The notes under the pieces: generated by a model
What the model was told of the DNA's origin: nothing
The model's database searches: none
The model's input: the letters and a program-made list of their open reading frames with translations, nothing else
Shown here: positions 18,603-27,564 of the stretch, piece by piece
Position numbering within the stretch: position 1 is the first letter of the stretch
How the letters are laid out: each line of letters begins with the position of its first letter
Translations under genes and position numbers: made by a program
Origin: an uncultured Mediterranea sp.
GTDB lineage: Bacteria; Bacteroidota; Bacteroidia; Bacteroidales; Bacteroidaceae
Assembly: GCA_946056155.1 (NCBI GenBank)
Contig: CAMGIP010000005.1
Location: forward strand, 1-43,362
Length of the DNA: 43,362 bases
Direction: 5' to 3'

Positions 18603-20438
18603 ATGATTATGAAATCAATCAGAAAATATATCCAAGGATTGGCCGTATCGCTGGTACTGGCCTCCACCTTGTCGTGTGAAGATTTCGCTTTGGGAGAGGA
18701 TTTCCTGCAGAAGCCCCCAAGCAGCGATGTAACCATCGACACCATCTTCTCCACCGCCGAATATGCGCGCCGCGTGTTGTGGTACAGCTACTCCTATCTG
18801 CCTATTGGCTACCCTACGGGGTACAACTTCACCAGTGCCATGTGGTATGGCATCCAGGAGGGGCTGACCGATTTGTGCCACTCCTACCTGACATGGGATG
18901 GGGTGAATATCAATTATTACAACGGAGGCTATAATGCCAGTCACGAGGACAGCTCTGGGGGTAATGGTGGTATGGCTACGAAATATCGCTTCACCAGCCG
19001 CAACCAGTGGAAGAGCATCCGCCACGCTTGGCTGCTGATAGAGAATGTGGACCGAGTGCCCGACATGAGTGCGGAAGAGAAGAGCCAGTTGAAGGCGGAA
19101 GCCAAGATTGTGATTGCCATCCACTACATCGACATGATTCGTCATTACGGTAGCGTGCCTATTGTGGATCACGCGATTGATGCCAATGACAGCAACTTGC
19201 CTCACCGCGCCACTTTAGAGGAGACGGTCGATTTTGTCGTCAAGCTGCTGGATGAGGCCAAGGATTGCAAAGAGCTACCCTGGTTTGTGGAAGAGGAAGA
19301 TTCGGGTACGGATGTGTGGAGTGGACGCTTGACCCGTGCCTCAGCCTATGGCTTGAAACAGCGTCTGCTGCTCTTTGTAGCCAGTCCGCTCTTCAACTCC
19401 GAAGAGCCCTACTATCCGGGAGAGGCATCGGACAAACTGATGACTTGGTTTGGCGGCTATGATATACAACGGTGGAAAGATGCCGCCAAGGCCGGTGAAG
19501 AGTTTATGGCAGCTATCCAACGTGAAGGTCACTATGAGCTGGTACAGACCGTCCCTTATCGCATGGCCTTCCGAGATGGTTACTATACACGCGGTACAAC
19601 CGAATCGTTAGTGTCGGTACGTCGTCATTACAAAACGAGCAATGTAGGCGCCATCATGCAATCCATGCGCTGGGGAGCCTGGTGTCCGACCAAAGAGTAT
19701 TTTGATATGTTCCCCATGGCCGATGGCAGTGATTTCAGTTGGGACAATCCGGAACATGCCAAGAATCCCTTCGTCAACCGCGATCCACGCATTTATGAGA
19801 CTATCGTGATGTGCGGAGATGACTTCCAAGGCTCCAAAGCAGAAGTGTTCCAAGCCAAAAGCGGAGACGCCAACTATCCCGCCGGAGCGCATTGGAAGAA
19901 GGGCACGAATATGGATGGAGCGCAACTATCTACGGGTATCACCGCACGTAAGTTTGTCCTCGACCGCAAAGGGGAGTGGAACGGCCGCCTGATCCATTGG
20001 CCCTATCTCCGTCTGGCAGAGTCTTACCTCTCTTATGCAGAGGCCCTGAACGAGGCCAACGGAGGCCCGAACGCTACGGCTTATGAATATGTAAATAAGG
20101 TACGCGCACGCGTAGGTCTGAACGGACTTCCCGCAGGACTCAACCAGGAGCAGTTCCGTGAAGCTGTGCTACGCGAGCGAGCCTGCGAACTGGGTTACGA
20201 AGAGATACGTTTCTTCGACCTCATCCGCTGGAAGCGTGAGGCCGATTTCACGAAGCGTCTGCATGGTCTGAATATTTATCGCCATAAAACCACCAAGGAG
20301 TATCTGTGCGAGCCATTTTTGCTGAAGCAGCGTGCCTGGCAGAAGGAAGACGGATTCTCGCCCAAATTCTATCTGAGTGCATTCCCTTCCACAGAGGTGA
20401 ACAAAGGATATGGACTTATCCAGAATCCCGGGTGGTAA
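18603..20438 (+). CDS. SusD-like surface glycan-binding lipoprotein 1
   Basis: A 611-residue lipoprotein. The N-terminus MIMKSIRKYIQGLAVSLVLASTLSCEDF carries a lipobox ending at Cys. The internal ATG at 18609 is an equally good start. SusD/RagB helical repeats follow, with typical stretches YTRGTTESLVSVRR, YLRLAESYLSYAEALNEANGG, VRARVGLNGLP and the C-terminal RERACELGYEEIRFFDLIRWKR...GYGLIQNPGW. It pairs with the SusC 15 bases upstream to capture and pass on glycan at the cell surface. Confidence 0.95.
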   Translation: MIMKSIRKYIQGLAVSLVLASTLSCEDFALGEDFLQKPPSSDVTIDTIFSTAEYARRVLWYSYSYLPIGYPTGYNFTSAMWYGIQEGLTDLCHSYLTWDGVNINYYNGGYNASHEDSSGGNGGMATKYRFTSRNQWKSIRHAWLLIENVDRVPDMSAEEKSQLKAEAKIVIAIHYIDMIRHYGSVPIVDHAIDANDSNLPHRATLEETVDFVVKLLDEAKDCKELPWFVEEEDSGTDVWSGRLTRASAYGLKQRLLLFVASPLFNSEEPYYPGEASDKLMTWFGGYDIQRWKDAAKAGEEFMAAIQREGHYELVQTVPYRMAFRDGYYTRGTTESLVSVRRHYKTSNVGAIMQSMRWGAWCPTKEYFDMFPMADGSDFSWDNPEHAKNPFVNRDPRIYETIVMCGDDFQGSKAEVFQAKSGDANYPAGAHWKKGTNMDGAQLSTGITARKFVLDRKGEWNGRLIHWPYLRLAESYLSYAEALNEANGGPNATAYEYVNKVRARVGLNGLPAGLNQEQFREAVLRERACELGYEEIRFFDLIRWKREADFTKRLHGLNIYRHKTTKEYLCEPFLLKQRAWQKEDGFSPKFYLSAFPSTEVNKGYGLIQNPGW

Positions 20439-20485
20439 TAATCTCTACTCTAACAACAAAATAACCATCTTATACTTATATTGGT

Positions 20486-23251
20486 ATGAAAAAAAGCATG
20501 AATCTGTTTGTGACTGCCCTGTTCTTGTCGTCCATCTCAGTGGCACAAGTACAGGTGGACAGTCTGCAACAATATGGACGGGGCATCTCGTTCAACAAGA
20601 AAGAGGCAACCACAGCTGGAGCAGTGGCCACATCGGATCTGTTGGAACACCGCACCAGCACGAACCCTTCCAATTCGCTATTCGGATTAATACCGGGCTT
20701 GCAGGTGCTGCAGAATGCCGGTCCCGATTTTGGAGGTGATGAGGCAACCCTCTACATCCGTGGTATCAGCACCACTAATTCAAACAGCCCGCTCATCCTA
20801 GTGGATGGATTTGAACGAAGCGTGGATAACCTCACGGTGCAAGACATTGAATCGGTTACCGTCCTCAAGGATGCGGTAGCCCTGACGCTCTACGGCATGC
20901 GCGGAGCCAACGGAGTGGTGTACATCAAAACCAAACGCGGCTTCAAGGGCAAACCTGTCATCAACTTCGGCTATGAGTTCAAGATGAACACACCCACCTA
21001 TCTCCCCAAAATGGCCGACAGCTATACCTATGCCCAAGCGCTGAACGAAGGGTTGCAGAATGAGGGATACGCTCCCCGCTATAGCCAACGTGAATTGGAT
21101 GCCTTCAAAGAGGGCACCTATCCGGAGGCCTATCCCAATGTAGATTGGTTTGATGAGGCATTACGCGACCACAGTTATGCACAAAATGTCTATTTCACCA
21201 TTCGTGGCGGAGGTGAAGTGGCACAATATTTTGCGCAGCTGAACTATGTGAACAGCCAAGGTATTCTGGCCCATACGGACGACAACGAGGGCTATTCCAC
21301 CCAGCACAAATATTCCAACCTGAATTTTACCAGCAACCTGGATGTTAAACTGGGAGCAACCACCAAGCTGGCCTTGGGATTGCGCGGAAACTTCTCGGAA
21401 ATCAACCGGCCCAGTACCGGAACATCCGATATCTTTACAGCACTCTTTCAGGTGCCCTCAGCTGCAATGCCTGTGATGACCTCCAAAGGAATGTGGGGAG
21501 CCACTACTGTATATGGTAACAACCCCGTGGCCTACATCTCGGCAAGCGGATACCGACGCGACCAGGAACGCAACCTGTATGCTGACCTGCAACTCACTCA
21601 GAACTTGGACTTTATTACCAAAGGACTCTCCGCTGCTGTTCGGGTAGGGTTCGACAATGAGGCCATCTATTGGGACCAAAACAGCCGTAAATTCGCTTCA
21701 CAACAGGTCTCCTTGGATTGGGAGTCGGGTGAATACAAGTACAATAAGCTCTCTGAAGAGGGAGCTCTGACCTTCAGCAGCAGCATCACCAACGTGATTC
21801 GCCACTACAACTTCAATGTGCAGGTCAATTATGACCATGCCTGGGGTAAGGACCACAAGCTGAATACCACCCTGCTCTATGCTGTGGACAAGGTGACCCA
21901 GCGAAGCCAAAATACGGCAAGAGCCTTTATGGATATCGTAGGACAGGCTCACTACTCATACAAGGGACGTTACCTGGCCGACTTCGCCATTTCAGGTTCG
22001 GCATCCAGCGTACTGAATCCTGACGACCGCTGGGGTATCTTCCCCTCCATAGGAGCAGGATGGATCCTATCGGAAGAGCCTTGGCTGAAGTCAAACCAAC
22101 TGAATTTCCTTAAACTGCGTGCCTCCTATGGCGTAACGGGACGCGCTGACTACGGCGTAAACCTTTGGCGCGACACCTATGGTGGCGGTGGAAGCTACTA
22201 CTTCAAGGATACCCCCACATCGTTCGGAGGAACCAAGGAGAGCCGTCTGGCTACCCCCGGCCTGACCTATGAGAAGTCACACAAGCTGAATGTAGGTATA
22301 GACCTTATGGCTTGGAACCGACTCTCCCTTACCTTGGATGGCTATTTTGACCATCGCACCGACATCTTAGTAAGTGGTTCAGGATCTACCTCTACTGTAC
22401 TGGGTATTGGAGCACCCAATATGAATGATGGTGTAGTCAATTCCTATGGTATAGAGACTGGAGTAAACTGGAACGACCACATAGGCAAAGTCTTCTACCA
22501 AGTGGGGGGACAGTTTACCTTTAGCCGTAACAAGATCAAGGAGATGAACGAACAGTACCGTCCGTATGATTACCTCAAACGGACAGGCCATTCGGTAGGT
22601 CAGATCTTCGGCTACGAAGTGGAAGGAATCTACAAGAGCCAGGAAGAGATTGATTCCAGACCGGTGAAACAGTATCTGGACGAGGTATATCCAGGTGATT
22701 TGAAATTCAAGGACCAGAATGGAGATAATCGGATTGACGAATACGATGTAGTGGCTTTGGGCTATAACGAAAGTTGTCCGGAAATCTACTACAGCTTCAA
22801 TCTGGGTGCAGAGTACAAAGGCTTGGGCTTCACAGCACTGTTCCAAGGGGCTGGTAATTACAGCCAGATATTGGATACCCGAAGTGTATATCGCCCGCTG
22901 ATCAACAACAATACCATCTCACAGTACTATTATGACCACCGCTGGAGCGAGAGCAACCCTAACGGAACACTTCCCCGCCTGACCACTACCAGCTCAGCCA
23001 ACAACTACAACACCAACTCGTTGTGGGTAGCTGATGCCTCTTTCTTGAAACTGCGCACCTTGGAGGTCTATTACCATCTGCCCCAACAATGGCTGAAGGG
23101 CACCCGTTGCCTCAGCAATGTCAAACTGTTTGCACGAGGACATGACCTATTCAGCATCAACAAGCTGAATGGTGTGTGTGATCCGGAATCCGTAGGAGCC
23201 ACCTATCCGCTGATGCGTCAAGTAACCTTCGGTGTTAATTTAAGTTTTTAA
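20486..23251 (+). CDS. SusC-like transporter 2, lacking the N-terminal regulatory domain
   Basis: A 921-residue TonB-dependent transporter, 126 residues shorter than its neighbour. The signal peptide MKKSMNLFVTALFLSSISVAQ leads almost straight into the plug (LFGLIPGLQVLQNAGPDFGG, YIRGISTTNSNSPLILVDG, VTVLKDAVALTLYGMRGANGVVYIKTKRG). The carboxypeptidase-like domain is absent, and the expected EVVVVGYG TonB box is replaced by VDSLQQYGRGISFNKKEATTAGAV. The barrel is full length and ends MRQVTFGVNLSF. It sits between SusD 1 and SusD 2 in the same operon. It probably transports a related glycan, but its coupling to TonB may differ. Confidence 0.92.
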   Translation: MKKSMNLFVTALFLSSISVAQVQVDSLQQYGRGISFNKKEATTAGAVATSDLLEHRTSTNPSNSLFGLIPGLQVLQNAGPDFGGDEATLYIRGISTTNSNSPLILVDGFERSVDNLTVQDIESVTVLKDAVALTLYGMRGANGVVYIKTKRGFKGKPVINFGYEFKMNTPTYLPKMADSYTYAQALNEGLQNEGYAPRYSQRELDAFKEGTYPEAYPNVDWFDEALRDHSYAQNVYFTIRGGGEVAQYFAQLNYVNSQGILAHTDDNEGYSTQHKYSNLNFTSNLDVKLGATTKLALGLRGNFSEINRPSTGTSDIFTALFQVPSAAMPVMTSKGMWGATTVYGNNPVAYISASGYRRDQERNLYADLQLTQNLDFITKGLSAAVRVGFDNEAIYWDQNSRKFASQQVSLDWESGEYKYNKLSEEGALTFSSSITNVIRHYNFNVQVNYDHAWGKDHKLNTTLLYAVDKVTQRSQNTARAFMDIVGQAHYSYKGRYLADFAISGSASSVLNPDDRWGIFPSIGAGWILSEEPWLKSNQLNFLKLRASYGVTGRADYGVNLWRDTYGGGGSYYFKDTPTSFGGTKESRLATPGLTYEKSHKLNVGIDLMAWNRLSLTLDGYFDHRTDILVSGSGSTSTVLGIGAPNMNDGVVNSYGIETGVNWNDHIGKVFYQVGGQFTFSRNKIKEMNEQYRPYDYLKRTGHSVGQIFGYEVEGIYKSQEEIDSRPVKQYLDEVYPGDLKFKDQNGDNRIDEYDVVALGYNESCPEIYYSFNLGAEYKGLGFTALFQGAGNYSQILDTRSVYRPLINNNTISQYYYDHRWSESNPNGTLPRLTTTSSANNYNTNSLWVADASFLKLRTLEVYYHLPQQWLKGTRCLSNVKLFARGHDLFSINKLNGVCDPESVGATYPLMRQVTFGVNLSF

Positions 23252-23263
23252 AGAAGTAATGCA

Positions 23264-24934
23264 ATGAAACATATGAATCTTAGAAACAGCCTATTGCTTT
23301 TGGCAGCGCTATCATTTGCCGGATGCAACATCTTGGATTGCGACGAATCTTCCGACTACTCCAAGCAGGAGATCTTCGACAGCTTTACCCGATCCAAGAA
23401 TATGGTGACCAATATCTACAGCTACCTGCCCTCTGATTTCTGCAACACGGAGGGAGCCATGCTCGATGCGGCTACAGACGATGCCATTCATGTCTATAAA
23501 TCATCCAATATATGGCGGTTTGTGGATGGCACGTGGTCGGCCAACCGCACGGCAAACGATGTGTGGGGCACCTACTACACTGCCATCCGTTCGGCCAATC
23601 TCTATTTAAAGGAATCGGAAGGACAAGATTTCAAGGATTGGGAGTTTTCGGATGACTATCAGAACATGATGAAAGCCTTCGCCAACTATCCCTACGAGGT
23701 ACGCTTTCTCCGTGCCTTCTTCTACTTTGAACTGGCCAAGCGGTACCACAACATTCCCTTAGTGACTGAAGTACTCACCACCGATGAGGTGAACAAACTG
23801 GTGCCTGCCTCTTTTGAGGAGGTAATCAAGTTTGTAGTGGACGAGTGCACTGCCGTGGCTGAGGTTCTTCCCGTAAACTATACCGGATTTGCCGATAAGG
23901 AGACCGGACGCATCACCAAAGGGGCTGCATTGGCGCTGAAATCCCGTGCCACGCTCTATGCAGCCAGTCCGCTGTTCTCTGCCGATGACAAATCCAAATG
24001 GAAAGCAGCCGCCAGCGCAGCTTATGAGCTGATCGGTGCATCGAACGAATTGGGATATAAACTGATAGGAAGCTTTGTCAACCAGTTTGGTTCTACAGCC
24101 AACACGCGTGTTGAGAATATACTGGTGCGTCCGGTAGGTGAAACCGGTGCTTTTGAACAGGCCAACTTCCCCATGGGGGTAGAGGGAGGAAAAAGTTCTA
24201 CCTGTCCCACCCAGAATTTGGTGGATGCTTTTGAGATGAGCGATGGTACGCCATTTGACTGGAACAATCCGGCACATGCGGCCAATCCTTACGCCAACCG
24301 CGACCCGCGTCTGGCACTTACCGTGGCCTATAATGGTATGAATTGGCCAAAGAATACGCTGGAAATCTGGGAAGGTGGTGCCAACGGACTCCCCATACTG
24401 AACGCTACACCTACGGGCTATTACCTGCGGAAGTATGTGAATAATGCGCTGAACTTTGCCTCTGGCTCTACCACCACCAAGTCACACCATTTTTGGGTGC
24501 TGTTCCGTTATGCTGAGGTACTGCTGAACTATGCAGAGGCTATGGTGAATGCTTTTGATAACCCCGACTATAGCGATGCTGACTATCCGCTGTCTGCACG
24601 CGAGGCATTGAATCAGATACGCGGACGAGCTACGGTCAACATGCCTGCCCTACCTGCGGGATTGTCAAAGGCCGACTTTATCGCACGTCTGAAAAACGAA
24701 CGTCGTGTAGAGCTTGCTTTTGAAGGACATCGGTTCTGGGATGTACGGCGCTGGAAGGCTTTGAATGAAACTGCGGACATCTATGGTGTCAAGGTGGTGA
24801 AGAACGATACAGGATATGAATACACCAAGTTCCTGTATGAACATCGCACCATAACCGATAATCTCTATTTCTATCCCATCTCCAATGTAGAAAAGTACAA
24901 GAATCCCAATCTGGGACAAAACCCTGGATGGTAA
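23264..24934 (+). CDS. SusD-like surface glycan-binding lipoprotein 2
   Basis: A 556-residue SusD/RagB family lipoprotein with N-terminus MKHMNLRNSLLLLAALSFAGCNILDCDES; Cys at the AGC lipobox is the likely lipidation site. Family marks: YEVRFLRAFFYFELAKRYHNIPLVTEV, ALALKSRATLYAASPLF, FRYAEVLLNYAEAMV, and the ending LKNERRVELAFEGHRFWDVRRWKAL...NPNLGQNPGW. It lies 12 bases after SusC 2 and completes the second transporter pair. It is clearly different in sequence from SusD 1, so the two pairs are not a recent duplication. Last gene of the operon. Confidence 0.95.
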   Translation: MKHMNLRNSLLLLAALSFAGCNILDCDESSDYSKQEIFDSFTRSKNMVTNIYSYLPSDFCNTEGAMLDAATDDAIHVYKSSNIWRFVDGTWSANRTANDVWGTYYTAIRSANLYLKESEGQDFKDWEFSDDYQNMMKAFANYPYEVRFLRAFFYFELAKRYHNIPLVTEVLTTDEVNKLVPASFEEVIKFVVDECTAVAEVLPVNYTGFADKETGRITKGAALALKSRATLYAASPLFSADDKSKWKAAASAAYELIGASNELGYKLIGSFVNQFGSTANTRVENILVRPVGETGAFEQANFPMGVEGGKSSTCPTQNLVDAFEMSDGTPFDWNNPAHAANPYANRDPRLALTVAYNGMNWPKNTLEIWEGGANGLPILNATPTGYYLRKYVNNALNFASGSTTTKSHHFWVLFRYAEVLLNYAEAMVNAFDNPDYSDADYPLSAREALNQIRGRATVNMPALPAGLSKADFIARLKNERRVELAFEGHRFWDVRRWKALNETADIYGVKVVKNDTGYEYTKFLYEHRTITDNLYFYPISNVEKYKNPNLGQNPGW

Positions 24935-24980
24935 AAGTACGTTCACGAAGGTAATCAGTTTGTTAATCGGATAGCGTTTA

Positions 24981-25030
24981 GGGGCTGCATGATTAGGGAG
25001 ACCTCCTGAGTCATGCAGCCCTTATTTTAT
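24981..25030 (+). terminator. Terminator of the GH88-SusCD operon
   Basis: Arms gggctgcatga (24982-24992) and tcatgcagccc (25011-25021) form a perfect 11-bp stem, followed by ttattttatt. It lies about 50 bases after the SusD 2 stop. Confidence 0.85.
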
Positions 25031-25138
25031 TCTATGTGTATAATCTGGAAGCCTCAAAACTAATAAAGCCCAAGTTTCATGTATTTTTAAACTCATTTCC
25101 GCGAGTAGCGTCACCCTTAGATTGCATAATCCACCCGA

Positions 25139-26275
25139 TTAGTTACCGAAGAACTTCCGTTCTATCCAAAGCTGGAAGAACTGGTCATAAACGGTATAGA
25201 CACTCCTTTCCTGGGTAATGAAATCCTTCTCTAAAAGACCTTTGACGGCAGATACCACAGCACTGGGTGAGGTCAGGTGATGTTTTTGGGCAAACTTTCC
25301 ACCTGATATACCTTGCGCTTCCCCCTCTTGTGCAATGGCCAACAGCACATTCCGCTGTTTTTCCGGCATCTGATAAAGGATGTTTTCGTAGGTGTCGGAG
25401 GATAAGTCCAATATGAACCGGATAGCCTCATCAATCATTCCAGGTGTACAAGTCGCTCCAACAGCAGTCACTTGATAGAGATAGTTCATCACCTTCTGCA
25501 TGTACGAGGTGATGCTACGGAAACGGCTATAAACCTGATTTACAACCTCTGTATCAAGATGCTTACCCCCCTGCTCAAATTTCTCTAAAGCAAACTCGCG
25601 ATATTTCTCCAAGGGAATGGGCTGGAGGTTGAACAGCGTGACCGACTGATAAAAGGGCCTGGCTGGAGAGGTAAACATCTCCCCCATCAGATGCCTTTGA
25701 GAACCGGAAAATATGAAGTTGGCATTGGGACAATGCTGGATGTAGGTCCGCAAGATAGCTTCCATGTTCCTGTTACCTTCATAACAGGTTATCTGCTGAA
25801 ACTCATCAATCGCCACTAAGCAGTGGCGGTCGGCCTGTGCCAAGTAGCGGAAAATTTCGTCAAGCGTCAGCTCGGGATTGCTCAACCGGCTCAGTCCGAT
25901 GCCCCAGACTGGACAGCCATTGATGTCGAAGGATATCTCGGAACGGATAGAACTGACCATCTGCAGGAAGTGCTCCCACACCGTGCGCCCTCGACTTCTC
26001 AACTCTTCAAGAATATGTTTGCCAAGCAATGAAACAAAATCCTGCAAGCTCTTTGTAGGATAAATATCCACAAGAAAGGTGTAATAATGCTGCCTGATTT
26101 CCGGCTGGTTGAAGCAGTGGCAAATAAGATCAGTCTTACCCATGCGGCGAGGCGAGATAAGAGCTACATGATTACCATTGGTAAGCATGTTCACCAGCGT
26201 AGAGGTCTCCTGAATACGATCGCAGAAGTAGGCTGCACCGGCATAGCCGTTAGTAATGAAGGGATTCCGTGTCAT
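25139..26275 (-). CDS. ATP-binding protein, archaeal-type AAA ATPase family
   Basis: A 378-residue P-loop protein similar to the ATPase family PF01637. Seen: NPFITNGYAGAAYFCDR at the start, Walker A ALISPRRMGKTDLI at about 38-51, Walker B HCLVAIDEFQQI near 150, a sensor-like NFIFSGSQRHLMGEMF, and a C-terminal winged-helix-like part (PEKQRNVLLAIAQEG...KHHLTSPSAVVSAVKGLLEKDFI). Such proteins are common in gut Bacteroidales as single genes; their task is unknown. It is not related by sequence to the AAA-ATPase-like gene at 1204 beyond the P-loop. It has its own promoter. Confidence 0.88.
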   Translation of the reverse strand: MTRNPFITNGYAGAAYFCDRIQETSTLVNMLTNGNHVALISPRRMGKTDLICHCFNQPEIRQHYYTFLVDIYPTKSLQDFVSLLGKHILEELRSRGRTVWEHFLQMVSSIRSEISFDINGCPVWGIGLSRLSNPELTLDEIFRYLAQADRHCLVAIDEFQQITCYEGNRNMEAILRTYIQHCPNANFIFSGSQRHLMGEMFTSPARPFYQSVTLFNLQPIPLEKYREFALEKFEQGGKHLDTEVVNQVYSRFRSITSYMQKVMNYLYQVTAVGATCTPGMIDEAIRFILDLSSDTYENILYQMPEKQRNVLLAIAQEGEAQGISGGKFAQKHHLTSPSAVVSAVKGLLEKDFITQERSVYTVYDQFFQLWIERKFFGN

Positions 26276-26293
26276 AGCTTCTATTATTTATGG

Positions 26294-26324
26294 CAAAGGT
26301 ATCACTTTAATTGCAGACTACAAT
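26294..26324 (-). promoter_or_regulatory. Bacteroides-type promoter of the AAA ATPase
   Basis: Minus strand: ATTG (26321-26324), a 19-base spacer, then TACCTTTG (26294-26301). This is a full -7 match and 3 of 4 at -33. It lies 18 bases before the start codon. Confidence 0.6.
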
Positions 26325-26395
26325 AAAAAACTATCTAAAAATGATAATTACTTTTAGATAGAATATGAAAACCTTATCCCTGGAACTATACGGTA

Positions 26396-27334
26396 CTACA
26401 GCGAGCACCACAGGGTAACAAGAAAAGGTACGGAGAAATCGACCACAAAGCCATGGAAGATGGAGACAACTACCCACTTATTGCCACAGGTACGGGCTAT
26501 GACAGGAAGGGTGGTATCCATCGTCGTGGCTCCTCCAGCTGAGATGGGAGACAACGGGCCAAACCAACGTACGAACAGTGGAGCAGCCAGCAAAGTGAGG
26601 AGTTCACGGGAGATATTGGACAGCAGGGCTATCGTGCCCAACTCGGCACCACGATACTCGGTGATGAAGATGCTCGACAGGGAGTAGTAGGCAAAGCCTG
26701 AACCTACTGCCAAGCAGTCGGTCAACGAACGGTGGCTCAGTACAATGCTCACCATAGCCGTGGCCACCAGCGTACCCAGTATGGTACAGAGAGGTAACAG
26801 GACAAGACGGGGATTGAGTGCGCGGAAATTCTTCAGTATCTGCGGGTCACTCCCTATGCTGGCACCCACACAGGCCATCAATGTAGCCAAAACGTAGAAG
26901 CTGAAATCATTAATACGCTCTGCCAGACCAGCATCCATGGCCATCCAGCCCGTCAGAGCAACAACTACACCCAATACAAAGAAGGCGATGATAACCAGAC
27001 TACCCTTCAAAGCCCCGAACAACGGTTCTGATTGCTGAACATCAGTAGCGGGAGAGACCTCACCAGCCTCATCCTCCCGGCGAGTCACTCTCCACAATCC
27101 CCAGGCCGCCGTTACACTGCCCAATGTACCGGCCAACGCAATCAGCACGGCTTCTAGTCCCAGCGTCGCCAGTCCCTGTACGATACGCTCATTGCTGCCC
27201 ACTTCCAATCCCAACAGGAAGAGAAGGGTCCAGATGAGCATCGTAATCACCCGGCCAAGCCTTCCGAAAAGGCATCGGCGCAACAGATAACCGGCAATCA
27301 TACCGGAGAGCATGATGAGTATAATGGTAAACAT
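26396..27334 (-). CDS. LysO-like lysine exporter family protein (DUF340)
   Basis: A 312-residue polytopic membrane protein; MFTIILIMLSGMIAGYLLRR is taken as the start because the ORF-track start at 27400 would run through the promoter repeat. It matches LysO/YbjE: eight to ten hydrophobic segments, FLLGLEVGSN, SLVIIAFFVLGVVV, SGFAYYSLSSIFITEYRG, GTIALLSNISRELLTLLAAPLF and GGATTMDTTLPVI. E. coli LysO exports L-lysine and its toxic analogue. Unlike families split into two genes, this is one full-length chain. Two copies of a 40-bp repeat with promoter elements lie directly upstream. Confidence 0.88.
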   Translation of the reverse strand: MFTIILIMLSGMIAGYLLRRCLFGRLGRVITMLIWTLLFLLGLEVGSNERIVQGLATLGLEAVLIALAGTLGSVTAAWGLWRVTRREDEAGEVSPATDVQQSEPLFGALKGSLVIIAFFVLGVVVALTGWMAMDAGLAERINDFSFYVLATLMACVGASIGSDPQILKNFRALNPRLVLLPLCTILGTLVATAMVSIVLSHRSLTDCLAVGSGFAYYSLSSIFITEYRGAELGTIALLSNISRELLTLLAAPLFVRWFGPLSPISAGGATTMDTTLPVIARTCGNKWVVVSIFHGFVVDFSVPFLVTLWCSL

Positions 27335-27357
27335 ATCGATTTTACAAAGATGGGGTG

Positions 27358-27365
27358 CAAAGATA
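27358..27365 (-). promoter_or_regulatory. Probable -7 element of the LysO gene
   Basis: The minus strand reads TATCTTTG, matching TAnnTTTG, 23 bases before the start codon and at the edge of the proximal 40-bp repeat. In the distal copy the same spot reads TATCTTTA, so only the proximal copy has the full element. Confidence 0.55.
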
Positions 27366-27398
27366 GTGCAAACCGAATGCAAATAAAAATATGCTTGC
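27359..27398. repeat. 40-bp direct repeat, copy 1
   Basis: The sequence aaagatagtgcaaaccgaat (continuing gcaaataaaaatatgcttgc) is identical to 27437-27476. Between the copies lies ttatttgctgaggtgcagcc. From memory, sequences of this kind are frequent in Bacteroides intergenic DNA; this was not checked. Confidence 0.9.
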
Positions 27399-27436
27399 AT
27401 ATTATTTTATTTGCTGAGGTGCAGCCTATCTTATCT

Positions 27437-27476
27437 AAAGATAGTGCAAACCGAATGCAAATAAAAATATGCTTGC
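27437..27476. repeat. 40-bp direct repeat, copy 2
   Basis: Identical over 40 bases to copy 1, 38 bases away. It lies just upstream of the TlpA promoter on the other strand, so the repeat pair fills the space between two divergent genes. Confidence 0.9.
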
Positions 27477-27483
27477 CAAATAA

Positions 27484-27515
27484 TTTGGCCACTTCCCGGG
27501 AATCCACTACTTTTG
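27484..27515 (+). promoter_or_regulatory. Bacteroides-type promoter of the TlpA-like gene
   Basis: TTTG at 27484-27487, a 20-base spacer and TACTTTTG at 27508-27515: a full consensus match. Confidence 0.8.
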
Positions 27516-27564
27516 TCATCAGCAGTAGGAACAGACAATGTTTTACCTTAACAAACATACGGAT

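Noticed and set aside
18603-24934. Recent duplication of a SusCD pair
   Set aside because: The two SusC and two SusD proteins differ strongly in length and sequence, and one SusC lacks a domain; any duplication would be old.
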